Shown here piece by piece: positions 8,801 through 19,054 of a DNA stretch of 64,000 nucleotides. Each line of letters begins with the position of its first letter. Positions within the stretch are counted from its first letter, which is position 1. The position numbers and the translations under genes were made by a program. Source of the DNA: MWBF01 sp040772005. GTDB taxonomy: Bacteria; Chloroflexota; Anaerolineae; CG2-30-64-16. Location of the stretch: assembly GCA_040772005.1 (NCBI GenBank), contig JAXGYZ010000002.1, forward strand, positions 434,001 to 498,000. Reading direction: 5' to 3'. The notes below the pieces were generated by a model. It saw only the letters and a list, made by a program, of their open reading frames with translations. It was not told where the DNA came from and made no database searches.

Positions 8801-9489
8801 ATGCCGTCCTGAAGGGCCGCACGGAGAAGTTCTCGTTCCAAATCTGGATCGAGGACGGAACGGACAACATCTGGTTTGCATATGAGCCGGGGTTCAACAC
8901 GCTGCTGGGCGTGACCAACCCGGTCGCAACCATCGGCGCGGAGAACCTGGCGGGCACGCAGGCCACGAAGTACTATTACTACAGCGGCAGCGGCTCGCCG
9001 ACCGGCAAGGTGCCGAATGGCAGCGTGGACGTGCGGGTAGGCTTGCTGGCGACCAGCGCAACGTTCGGCTTCAAGGCGAACGTCACGGCGGGCGCCAACA
9101 CCACCATCACCAACGAGGCGACCACCACCGTCAGCGGGACGAGCAACACGGCCTGGGCCAGCACGCGCATCTGCGGCCCGGCGACCGCCGCGCAGCCCGG
9201 CATCGCGATCCAATCGCTGTACTACACGCTGACCGAGTGGCCCGGTTCCGCGTTCGACAGCTACGAGCTGTGGCGGAGCACTGCGCCGTATGTGACGCCG
9301 GGGACGGGCGACAGCCTGAAGGTGTACAGCGGCAAGAACTCCAGCCACGTGGATGCCGTCGCACCGGTCGTGGGCGATCCTGCGACGAACTACTACTACA
9401 CGCTGCGCACGCTGAACTGCGCGGGGAACAGCACCGCAGATTCGGCGGGGGTCGCGGAGTTTGACTACGCGCTGATAGCCGGCCAGTAG
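5854..9489 (+). CDS. Secreted subtilisin-like serine protease, multi-domain
   Basis: About 1,211 residues from the ATG at 5854, chosen for AAGGAG at 5841-5846 and because a signal peptide (MSRRLFAWLT onward, ending near residue 29) starts there. A propeptide-like region follows. The S8 catalytic triad is visible: D198 in GIVDTGINMDHP, H265 in EGHGSHTAS and S589 in SGTSMSSPHMTG. A protease-associated (PA) insert with VICDRGVNARVEKAE lies between the histidine and serine. After the catalytic domain come a Fn3-like region, a DUF11-type domain (about 790-850) and a stretch with IVPFWADLDLTGG and HTVIEWEDAV that resembles a nidogen-like domain. No sortase or LPXTG signal is seen. Probably an extracellular degradative or processing enzyme. 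Confidence 0.92.
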   Translation: MSRRLFAWLTAMTLLVPLVLTGQVTLAAAEAPVPPNAAGLPRALQLTPLDAMGTYIVRLENPSLARYRGGIGGLAATNIEVTGAARLDVTSPAAQAYLAYLADRRAELLQRAEERLGRRLEVRYVYDVILNGFSVELTAAEAALLATLPGVVHVEPREMRQLLTDRGPQWIGAAAAWGAAPDCAGGNCGEGVVVGIVDTGINMDHPSFADIGGDGYNHTNPRGQFYGWCKPGHPNYDSNLPCNDKLIGVYSYPSSGMNPEDAEGHGSHTASTAAGNRLNNIVLDAPTVDLTFNISGVAPHANIIAYDACDIDGCPTDDLIAALQQAVTDQVDALNYSISGSGQSPWVASDELAFLDLRLAGAFVSASAGNSGPGASTVAHGSPWVTTTAASTHDRALVNAVINLTTDQGTQLADIYGRSVTSALPLTSIVYAGDYGNALCEPGIWGGSVFAGQIVICDRGVNARVEKAEVVQAAGGGGMILVNAASNGDEEIGDAYAIPGVHITYNEGVALKAWLNNGDTNHRGAIQGTVQDIEANNGDIMAAFSSRGPNNQVPDLIKPDMTAPGVDILAAVASLGQTAPEIEFYSGTSMSSPHMTGAGALMMRAKSPAWSVAEIQSALMTTAVYDNTVRKEDGIRPTDPFDRGAGRVNIANALNAGLLLDITEGEYLAANPATGGDPKTLNYPSMADDACYTSCGWTRTVSNPTGQSMTWNGVFTGKNGLQGTLTVPSFTIAAGGTQSFGVNIPDVTGLMPGQWYFGQVVYTEASGLAPDAHFPVAIRVAGSTDRTMIEKTATPAGAGTGAQITYAVTVKNTVNQARTFTVSDVVPAGTAFVGGSNTGGWTYNSGTNTLSGSVNLGAASFTWSEENRSGYQSMAAEGIPPADLGTTNRDTGCFLLGDMDFYYLGQHYTDVVITMNGVMRAGIPVSPLCPSNTPKNIPVNENRDENENVIVPFWADLDLTGGNMYLVLTVLNGRLHTVIEWEDAVLKGRTEKFSFQIWIEDGTDNIWFAYEPGFNTLLGVTNPVATIGAENLAGTQATKYYYYSGSGSPTGKVPNGSVDVRVGLLATSATFGFKANVTAGANTTITNEATTTVSGTSNTAWASTRICGPATAAQPGIAIQSLYYTLTEWPGSAFDSYELWRSTAPYVTPGTGDSLKVYSGKNSSHVDAVAPVVGDPATNYYYTLRTLNCAGNSTADSAGVAEFDYALIAGQ

Positions 9490-9519
9490 CGGCATAGCTA
9501 ACGCCAGCGAGGTCATGCC

Positions 9520-10365
9520 ATGAAGATCAGTAAGGCCGTCATCACCGCGGCCAGCCCGCGCCAGCGCGCGCTGCCCTTGCAGACGCTCGTAGATCGGGAT
9601 GGCGTGCAGAAGTCCGTGCTGCGCATCGTCGTCGAAGAAGCGCTGCGTGCGGGCGTCGAGGAGATCGCCATCGTGGTCTGCCCCGGCGACGAGACCGCAT
9701 ATGCCGGCGCAGCGGGCGACGTGGCCGCGCGGCTGACCTTCATGCCCCAGCCGGAGCCGCGCGGCTACGGCCATGCCATCTACTGCGCGCGCGACTTTAC
9801 CGGGCAGGAGCCTTTCCTGCACCTCGTCGGCGACCACCTGTGGGTGAGCCGGAACGGCCAGGGCTGTGCGGAGCAGCTCGTCGAGGTGGCGGCGCAGGAA
9901 GCGTGCGCGGTCTCCGCGGTGCAGGCGTCGCGCGAGACGCTGCTGCCCTACTTCGGCGCGGTGGGCGGGCGGCGCGTCCCGGGACGTCAGGACCTCTACG
10001 TCATCGAGAACGTGCTCGAAAAGCCGACGCCGACCGAGGCCGAGCAACACCTGCTCGTGCCGGGCCTGCGCGCGGGCCATTACCTGTGTTTCTTCGGCCT
10101 TCACGTGCTGACTGCGGGCGTCATGGACATCCTCGGCCGCGCCATCCACGAGGGTCAGGCGCACGTCACACTCTCGCAGGCGCTGGCTGAACTGGCGGGC
10201 AAGGAGCGTTACCTGGCGCTGGAGCGGCCCTGGTACCGGTACGACGTGGGCGTCCAGTATGGGCTGCTGACCGCGCAACTGGCGCTGGCGCTGGCGGGCC
10301 AGGATCGGGAGCAGGTCCTGGCGCTGCTGCTGGAGCTGCTGGCGCAGCGCGAAACGGCGGGGTAA
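9520..10365 (+). CDS. Divergent GalU-like sugar nucleotidyltransferase
   Basis: A 281-residue protein of the NTP-transferase (GalU/RmlA) superfamily, which makes NDP-sugars from sugar 1-phosphates. It starts MKISKAVITAA and shows the family landmarks PRGYGHAIYCARD, the metal-site aspartate in HLVGDHLW, and VLEKPTP. The usual GxGTR-type phosphate loop is replaced by ASPRQRALPLQ, so nucleotide binding may be altered. GAGG lies ahead of the ATG at 9520. The next gene, eight bases on, encodes a kinase/pyrophosphorylase fusion, so both probably act in one UDP-sugar pathway. Whether it is catalytic or a regulatory partner cannot be told from sequence. Confidence 0.78.
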   Translation: MKISKAVITAASPRQRALPLQTLVDRDGVQKSVLRIVVEEALRAGVEEIAIVVCPGDETAYAGAAGDVAARLTFMPQPEPRGYGHAIYCARDFTGQEPFLHLVGDHLWVSRNGQGCAEQLVEVAAQEACAVSAVQASRETLLPYFGAVGGRRVPGRQDLYVIENVLEKPTPTEAEQHLLVPGLRAGHYLCFFGLHVLTAGVMDILGRAIHEGQAHVTLSQALAELAGKERYLALERPWYRYDVGVQYGLLTAQLALALAGQDREQVLALLLELLAQRETAG

Positions 10366-10373
10366 GAGGGCAC

Positions 10374-13715
<3,342 letters not shown>

Positions 13716-13729
13716 ACAAGGAACTCCCG

Positions 13730-13780
13730 CAAAGACGCAAAGCATAGCCAGGAATTCCGCTTGGCGCTCTTTGCGTCTTG
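13730..13780. repeat. Inverted repeat of the GACGCAAAG type
   Basis: CAAAGACGCAAAG at 13730-13742 pairs with CTTTGCGTCTTG at 13769-13780, with one bulged base and a 26-base loop. It lies in the 92-base gap after the kinase/pyrophosphorylase gene. The same core word recurs at 63862-63874, so it is a dispersed repeat that may also act as a transcription or mRNA-stability hairpin. Confidence 0.6.
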
Positions 13781-13807
13781 GCGTGAGAATGGGAGTATTG
13801 GTAGCGA

Positions 13808-14374
13808 ATGTTCATACTGTTGACAGGACGGCAGGGCGCGGGCAAGACGACCGCCTGCTGGAAGGCCCTGCCGGGGCTGCGCTCGATCGGAGTCAAGCTG
13901 GCGGGCTTCGTGGCCCCGCCCCTCTTGAACGGCACAGGCAACAAGACCGGCATCGAAATGCTGGATTTGTCCACCGGCGTACATCAGACCTTCGCCAAAG
14001 TCATCCAGCCCGGCGAAACGCCCACCGTCGGCGTCTATCGTATGAGCGCGGAGGCGACGGAGTGGGCGCGCAGAGTCATGGCCGCGGCGCTGCTGGCCGA
14101 TGTTGACTGGCTCGTGATCGACGAGATCGGGCCGCTGGAGCTGTACCAGGATGAGGGTTTTGCGTTTGCGCTGGAGCCGTTGAGCGATCCGGTGCGCGTG
14201 CCCAACGCGCTCGTCATCGTGCGCGAGGGCCTCGTGGCTGAGTTGGCCGAGCGCCTGGGCCGGACCGATGTGGTTGTGCTCAATGTATCCGAGGAAACCC
14301 GGGCCGCTGTTCCTGCGCAACTGATCCGGCTGGTGCGGGCGGCGCAGGTGCAGACGGGCGAAATGCTGCCCTGA
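13808..14374 (+). CDS. THEP1-type nucleoside-triphosphatase
   Basis: A 188-residue P-loop NTPase of the THEP1 / NTPase_1 family (COG1618 type). Walker A is GRQGAGKTT at residues 7-15; Walker B is in DWLVIDEIGPLEL, which is a hallmark of this family. Members hydrolyse a range of nucleoside triphosphates in vitro and some bacterial versions sit with molybdenum or iron transport genes; the physiological role is unsettled. Here it follows the kinase/pyrophosphorylase gene across a 92-base gap holding an inverted repeat and precedes a small membrane protein by 16 bases. The start is well placed, with the P-loop seven residues in. Confidence 0.85.
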   Translation: MFILLTGRQGAGKTTACWKALPGLRSIGVKLAGFVAPPLLNGTGNKTGIEMLDLSTGVHQTFAKVIQPGETPTVGVYRMSAEATEWARRVMAAALLADVDWLVIDEIGPLELYQDEGFAFALEPLSDPVRVPNALVIVREGLVAELAERLGRTDVVVLNVSEETRAAVPAQLIRLVRAAQVQTGEMLP

Positions 14375-14390
14375 AGGAGTGGTCCCAGTG

Positions 14391-14615
14391 ATGCAATCCT
14401 TGACTCCCTCCGACAAGTACGCGGTGGCTGCGTCCATTGCGCTGCTGGTCCTGGTGCTGTTCGACAATGCCATCCTCATGTTGGTAGTGTCGGTGCTCGG
14501 CCTCCTGGCGGGCATCTGGGTGGTGCGCCAGGGCGAGATGCGGCGCGTGGCCTGGGTTGCGGCGGCGGCCTTTGCCATTGCCCTGGCCTTTGCCCTGGTC
14601 AGTTTGTTGAGGTGA
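14391..14615 (+). CDS. Small two-to-three-span membrane protein
   Basis: About 74 residues, nearly all hydrophobic, with likely membrane segments at 10-27, 28-45 and 52-72 and a short charged turn (RQGEMRR). AAGGAG lies at 14374-14379; the ATG at 14391 or the GTG at 14388 just before it is the likely start. It sits between the THEP1 NTPase and zwf, with only four bases to the next start, so it belongs to that transcription unit. No family is recognised. Confidence 0.6.
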   Translation: MQSLTPSDKYAVAASIALLVLVLFDNAILMLVVSVLGLLAGIWVVRQGEMRRVAWVAAAAFAIALAFALVSLLR

Positions 14616-14619
14616 AGCC

Positions 14620-16278
14620 ATGACTCCATCCGTCCCTCTGCCGGCGGCGACCAGCCAGTCCGCGCCGGTGTCCATCATCATCTTCGGCGCCAGCGGCGAC
14701 CTGACCGAGCGCAAGCTGATTCCGGCGCTGTATACGCTCTTTGCCGAACACCGGCTGGATGACCAGTTCGCCGTCATCGGCGTTGCGCGGAGCAAGTTCG
14801 GTGGAAATGGCGCCGCACACGGTTCGGGCGAACAAGGTTCGGGCGACCAGGATGAAGGTTTCCGCGCGCATCTGCGCGATGGGGTGAGAAAGCACGCGCG
14901 CGTGGCCGCGGAGGATGATGCGGTCTGGACGGCCTTCGCTGAGCACCTGCACTATTGCCAGGGCGACTACGACAAGCCGGAGACCTACCGCGACCTGTCG
15001 CAACGTCTGCTGGAGCTCGACGATAGCTGCCAGACGTGCGGCAACCACCTGTTCTATCTCTCGACGCCGCCGCAACTGTACGCCACGATCGTGGCCCAGT
15101 TGGGCGCCGCGGGACTGAACCGGAGCGAAGGTGGGTTTGCCCGCATCATCATCGAAAAGCCGTTCGGCCATGATCTGCCCAGTGCGCAGGCGCTGAACCA
15201 GCACGTCCACGAGGTGTTTGCTGAGGAGCAGGTCTATCGCATCGATCACTATCTCGGCAAGGAAACGGTCCAGAATATCCTGGCCTTTCGTTTCGCCAAT
15301 GCCATCTTCGAGCCGCTATGGAACCGCAACTACGTGGATCACGTGCAGATAACCGCAGCGGAGACGGTCGGCGTGGAGGGCCGGGCAGGTTACTATGACC
15401 AGTCCGGCGTGCTGCGCGATGTCTTTCAGAATCACCTGCTGCAACTGCTGACTCTGACGGCTATGGAACCGCCTGCGGCCTTCAACGCCGAGTTCTTGCG
15501 CGATGAAAAGGTCAAGGTGCTTCAGACCGTCCGGCGGCTCCAGCCGGAAGACGTCCCCGTGAACACGGTGCGCGGGCAATATCGGACGTACCGTGACGCG
15601 GAGGGCGTGGCCCACGGCTCGACCACCGCGACGTTCGCGGCGCTGCGGCTATACGTGGACAACTGGCGCTGGCAGGGTGTGCCGTTCTACCTGCGGTCGG
15701 GCAAGCTGCTGCCCGCCAAAGTGACGGAAGTGACCGTGCAGTTCAAGGATGTGCCACACAAGCTTTTCCCCACCTGGTCACAGGAGCAGGTCGGCGTGCG
15801 CAGCCACGAGGGCGGCCGCGCGGCTGAAGATGGCGCGCCCCACGCGAACTTCCTCAGCCTGTGCATCCAGCCGGACGAGGGCGTCCACCTGCGGTTCGAG
15901 ACGAAGGTGCCGGGCGCAGGCATGCGGATGCACTCGGTCGAGATGGAGTTTCACTTCGGTGAGGAGTTTGGCGAGGCCGCGCTGCCTGAGGCCTATGAGC
16001 GTCTGTTGCTCGACGCGACGACCGGAGACGCGGCCCTGTTTGCGCGGGCCGACGAAATCGAGCTGAGTTGGCAGATCATCGACCCCATCCAGCAAGGTTG
16101 GGATCAGGAAAGCGCGGCCCTGCCCGGCGGCTGGCAGGTGCAGACCGCGCCGCCGCTGGAGTTCTACGAGCAGGGCACGTGGGGCCCGCCGAGCGCGGAC
16201 CGGCTGCTGACGCAGTCGGGCCGGCACTGGCGGCTGGGCTGCTATGGCGCTTCGGAACGCCGGATGGCGCGGCGCTGA
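14620..16278 (+). CDS. zwf: Glucose-6-phosphate 1-dehydrogenase
   Basis: A 552-residue enzyme oxidising glucose 6-phosphate to the lactone with NADP reduction, first step of the oxidative pentose phosphate pathway. The nucleotide-binding start IIFGASGDLTERKL and the active-site signature YRIDHYLGKETVQN are intact. It is 40-60 residues longer than usual because of a glycine-rich insert near residues 66-85 and another near 392-405 (SHEGGRAAEDGAP). The first insert is encoded partly by two 15-base tandem units at 14821-14850. GAGG precedes the ATG at 14620. No gnd, pgl or opcA gene is nearby. Confidence 0.95.
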   Translation: MTPSVPLPAATSQSAPVSIIIFGASGDLTERKLIPALYTLFAEHRLDDQFAVIGVARSKFGGNGAAHGSGEQGSGDQDEGFRAHLRDGVRKHARVAAEDDAVWTAFAEHLHYCQGDYDKPETYRDLSQRLLELDDSCQTCGNHLFYLSTPPQLYATIVAQLGAAGLNRSEGGFARIIIEKPFGHDLPSAQALNQHVHEVFAEEQVYRIDHYLGKETVQNILAFRFANAIFEPLWNRNYVDHVQITAAETVGVEGRAGYYDQSGVLRDVFQNHLLQLLTLTAMEPPAAFNAEFLRDEKVKVLQTVRRLQPEDVPVNTVRGQYRTYRDAEGVAHGSTTATFAALRLYVDNWRWQGVPFYLRSGKLLPAKVTEVTVQFKDVPHKLFPTWSQEQVGVRSHEGGRAAEDGAPHANFLSLCIQPDEGVHLRFETKVPGAGMRMHSVEMEFHFGEEFGEAALPEAYERLLLDATTGDAALFARADEIELSWQIIDPIQQGWDQESAALPGGWQVQTAPPLEFYEQGTWGPPSADRLLTQSGRHWRLGCYGASERRMARR

Positions 16279-16332
16279 TTCAACCACGGAGTTGACGGAC
16301 CACGCGGAAGGATGGTCTTAGCAGGAGGATCG

Positions 16333-16782
16333 ATGGGCAAGCGCGGGGAAGGCTGGTTCGTGCTGCAGATGGTGTTATTTGCCGTCATCCTTCTGGCGCC
16401 GCGCGTTTTGCCTGTGTCGTTGCCGACCTGGGTGCGCGGGTTGGGGCTGGTATTCCTGGGCGTCGGCGGGCTGTTTGGAACCTGGGGGATGGTCGCCCTG
16501 GGTCGCAACCTGACGCCCTTCCCGAAGCCCATCGAAGGCGGCAGCCTGGTGACAGTCGGGCCGTACCGGTTCGTCCGCCATCCCATCTATGCGGGCCTCA
16601 TCTTCGGCACGCTCGGCTGGGCGCTCTTCCGGTCGAACCTGCTGGGTGTCGTGCTGGCCGGTGCGCTGTTTGCCTTCTTTGATTTGAAGTCGCGGCGGGA
16701 GGAACGCTGGCTGGCTGAGTCCTATGCAGATTATGCAGAATATCGCGGGCAGGTGCGGAAGCTGATCCCGTTCTTGTATTAG
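16333..16782 (+). CDS. ICMT/PEMT-like membrane methyltransferase family protein
   Basis: About 149 residues from the ATG at 16333, which has AGGAGG four bases upstream; an in-frame ATG at 16312 is the alternative. Four or so membrane segments are followed by the family core: LVTVGPYRFVRHPIYAG, then KSRREERWLAESYADYAEY near the C-terminus. These are the conserved features of isoprenylcysteine carboxyl methyltransferase and related phospholipid methyltransferases, where the arginine-histidine-proline motif lines the SAM site. The substrate is not predictable; membrane lipids or quinones are possible. It ends just before a strong terminator and lies 54 bases after zwf. Confidence 0.85.
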   Translation: MGKRGEGWFVLQMVLFAVILLAPRVLPVSLPTWVRGLGLVFLGVGGLFGTWGMVALGRNLTPFPKPIEGGSLVTVGPYRFVRHPIYAGLIFGTLGWALFRSNLLGVVLAGALFAFFDLKSRREERWLAESYADYAEYRGQVRKLIPFLY

Positions 16783-16790
16783 TTACAAAG

Positions 16791-16841
16791 AAAGGGTCGG
16801 GCCGAGAGGCGAGTGAAACTCGCCTCTCGGCCCGACCCTTT
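16791..16841. terminator. Strong bidirectional intrinsic terminator
   Basis: A perfect 24-base-pair stem (16791-16814 with 16818-16841) and a three-base loop, with TTTT on the right and TTTCTTTG on the left when read from the other strand. It lies between two convergent genes ending at 16782 and 16853 and can stop transcription from both sides. Confidence 0.9.
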
Positions 16842-16852
16842 TAATCAGAATC

Positions 16853-17572
16853 TTACAGCCAGCCCTGCCCGCGGCCGAGGTCGGTCAACAGCGGCATCTT
16901 CACGCGCTTGCCGCTGTACGCCTGGAAGGCGTAATAGAGGGCCAGCGCATGGGGCACGAAGAAGATGACCCACAGGCATGCAAACCCGCAGCCCAGCGTG
17001 ATCGTCCCCAGGATGACGTAGATCACCACGGCCACGATCTCGTAGATGAAGGCACCCGCGTAGAAGAGCAGCGACGAGATGGCGTGGTGGCGCTGGAACG
17101 GCCGGTTTGCCGTGTTGGCAGAGAGCAACTGGATGACCGAGACGATGGGCAGTTGCAGGATGGCCATCGTGAACCAGGCCAGCGCCGACATCAGCCGGTC
17201 ATCGTCGGTGCCCTCAGCCGTGAAGGCCGCAGCCTTCTCTTTCGCCGTATCCTCGGTCCATGTCTCGCCCATCCGCGCAGGCGGTAGGAGCGGCAGGGCC
17301 GGTTCGGCAGGCGGGAGCTCGACTGGTTCTCCGACCGGCTCAACGAGCGGTTCCACATCCACCGTTGCCTCTGTCGGTTCCGCAGGTGGCGCTGGAGGCG
17401 TCAACTCGCTCTCCAGGTCGTGCAGGCCGGCCGTGATGGACTCGGCGGCGCCTGTGACTTGCTCGCCCAGTGCTTCCTCCGGTTTCACAGGCTCCGGCGC
17501 ATCCTCCAGCTTCCAGGATTCGGGTTCTTGCGGTTGCTCAGGCAGGTCGTCCCTGCGCTCTTCCTCTGACAT
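16853..17572 (-). CDS. DUF4870-like membrane protein with acidic N-terminal tail
   Basis: About 239 residues from the ATG at 17572, which has GGGAGG before it; an upstream in-frame ATG at 17596 is less likely. Residues 1-115 are acidic, proline-rich and probably disordered. A C-terminal domain follows with DDRLMSALAWFTMAILQLPI, then NRPFQRHHAISSLLFY, and three or four membrane segments, the arrangement of DUF4870 / Tic20-like proteins. It ends at the shared terminator at 16791-16841. Role unknown; the charged tail may interact with cytoplasmic partners. Confidence 0.72.
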   Translation of the reverse strand: MSEEERRDDLPEQPQEPESWKLEDAPEPVKPEEALGEQVTGAAESITAGLHDLESELTPPAPPAEPTEATVDVEPLVEPVGEPVELPPAEPALPLLPPARMGETWTEDTAKEKAAAFTAEGTDDDRLMSALAWFTMAILQLPIVSVIQLLSANTANRPFQRHHAISSLLFYAGAFIYEIVAVVIYVILGTITLGCGFACLWVIFFVPHALALYYAFQAYSGKRVKMPLLTDLGRGQGWL

Positions 17573-17844
17573 CTGATCCTCCCAGTGTGGCTGCAACCGG
17601 TTCCGTACCCGGCTGCGCAGCGCAATGCACTTCTATGTCCCTTTACGCAGACAGCAGGCAGAAGTTTCAACGTCTGTACGTGCGACCTGCGGGCTGCCCT
17701 ACGGGTTCCGCGTGGTCAGCGTATTCCGCGGTGATACTCGGTCAGAGCGCGAAGGGACCGCCATGCAACTTGCGCGGCAGTGGTGCGTATAGTTCAACGA
17801 CAGCTCATGCTGTGGACTGCTGACCATTCAGAAAGAGGTACCCA

Positions 17845-18483
17845 ATGAACGAACGCAATCATCCTGCCTTCATCGGTGTCGCGTTGCTCCTGATCGCAGT
17901 GGGCGTGCTCTTCCTGCTCCAGAACTTCGGCCTGATGGAACTGGACAACCTGATCTGGCTGATCGTCTTTGGTGTGGGCGGGCTCGTCTTCCTCTTTGTC
18001 TTCGCGATGGATCGCGAGCAGTGGTGGGCGCTCATCCCGGGGTTCACGTTGTTGGGGCTCGCCACGCTGATCGGGTTCGGTGACCGGCTGGGCGAGCTGG
18101 GCCCGGCCCTGTTCCTGGGCTCCATCGGCCTCAGCTTCGCGGTGATCTACCTCATCCGTCGCGGCGACTTCTGGTGGGCCATCATTCCGGGTGGCGTACT
18201 CTTGTCGCTGGCGCTGATGCTGGCCCTGTCGCCTTATCTGGAAGGCGTTGTGCTGCCTGCGATCCTGTTCCTGGGAATGGCCGTCACCTTTGCGCTGGTC
18301 TACCTGGTGTCGCTGGGCCGTGAGCGGATGACGTGGGCGCTCATTCCGGCGGGCATCCTGGGCGTGATGGGCATCCTGATGTTCCTGTCGCTTGGCGGCC
18401 TGATCAACTACATCTGGGCCATCGCGCTGATTCTCGTGGGTGCTTACATGCTGCTGCGGGCCTTCCGGCCGCGGTTCCAGTAA
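17845..18483 (+). CDS. Polytopic membrane protein, LiaF-like N-terminal type
   Basis: A 212-residue protein made almost wholly of six or seven membrane segments. It starts MNERNHPAFIGVALLLIAVGV, a pattern seen in DUF5668 / LiaF transmembrane regions (two hairpins around a short charged loop). AGAGG precedes the ATG at 17845. It is followed after 86 bases by a PspC protein and then by a LiaF-like protein, so a shared cell-envelope stress role is a reasonable inference. No soluble domain is present. Confidence 0.7.
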   Translation: MNERNHPAFIGVALLLIAVGVLFLLQNFGLMELDNLIWLIVFGVGGLVFLFVFAMDREQWWALIPGFTLLGLATLIGFGDRLGELGPALFLGSIGLSFAVIYLIRRGDFWWAIIPGGVLLSLALMLALSPYLEGVVLPAILFLGMAVTFALVYLVSLGRERMTWALIPAGILGVMGILMFLSLGGLINYIWAIALILVGAYMLLRAFRPRFQ

Positions 18484-18569
18484 GTTTCGATCCGAAAACC
18501 GGCTGGGCACGGTCAGAGACCGGCCCCAGCGGGTTCTCAGTTCAGATTCCAAGCGAGGAGAAACCTGTT

Positions 18570-19028
18570 ATGAGCGAGTCGCTCTATCGCAGCCAGACGG
18601 ACCGAATCATCGGCGGCGTCTGCGGGGGCCTGGCCGAGTATCTGCGCATCGACGCAACCATCGTCCGCCTGTTGTTTGTGCTGTTCGCCCTGGGCAGCGG
18701 CGTGGGCGTGGTCGTCTACTTCATCCTGTGGGTGATCCTGCCGGTCGAGGGGCAGGGCGGCATCGGTGAGCAGACCACCATGCGGGCCAACGCAGATGAA
18801 ATGGGCCAGCGGATGCGTACGCTGGGCGACGACCTGGGCCGCAGTCTGCGCGATCCCAATCCGCAGACCGCGTTGATCGTGGGCGGCGGCCTGGTGTTCC
18901 TGGGGCTCGTGTTCCTGGTGGATGCCCTCGACCTGCCCTGGCTGCGTTGGTTTAACTTCGGGATGCTGTGGCCGCTGGCATTGGTTGCGCTGGGCCTGCT
19001 GGTGTTCTGGCGCAATTTCAAGAAATAG
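18570..19028 (+). CDS. PspC domain membrane protein
   Basis: About 152 residues from the ATG at 18570, preceded by GAGGAG; the open frame extends further upstream without a ribosome site. The first 60 residues are a classic PspC domain: LYRSQTDRIIGGVCGGLAEY, then the LRIDATIVRLLFVL turn and a membrane span ending in WVILPVE. A second pair of spans with DUF5668 character occupies the C-terminus. PspC proteins sense or respond to membrane stress. It lies between the two LiaF-like genes with short gaps on either side. Confidence 0.9.
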   Translation: MSESLYRSQTDRIIGGVCGGLAEYLRIDATIVRLLFVLFALGSGVGVVVYFILWVILPVEGQGGIGEQTTMRANADEMGQRMRTLGDDLGRSLRDPNPQTALIVGGGLVFLGLVFLVDALDLPWLRWFNFGMLWPLALVALGLLVFWRNFKK

Positions 19029-19054
19029 GCATCCTGCGGATGCTAGGAGGAAGC

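Noticed and set aside
8629..10278. Open frame on the minus strand (549 codons) opposite the end of the protease and the GalU-like gene.
   Set aside because: No motif; the plus-strand proteins are well supported.
17788..17793. TATAGT as a -10 element for the membrane-stress group.
   Set aside because: No -35 hexamer at suitable spacing; not strong enough to list as a feature.
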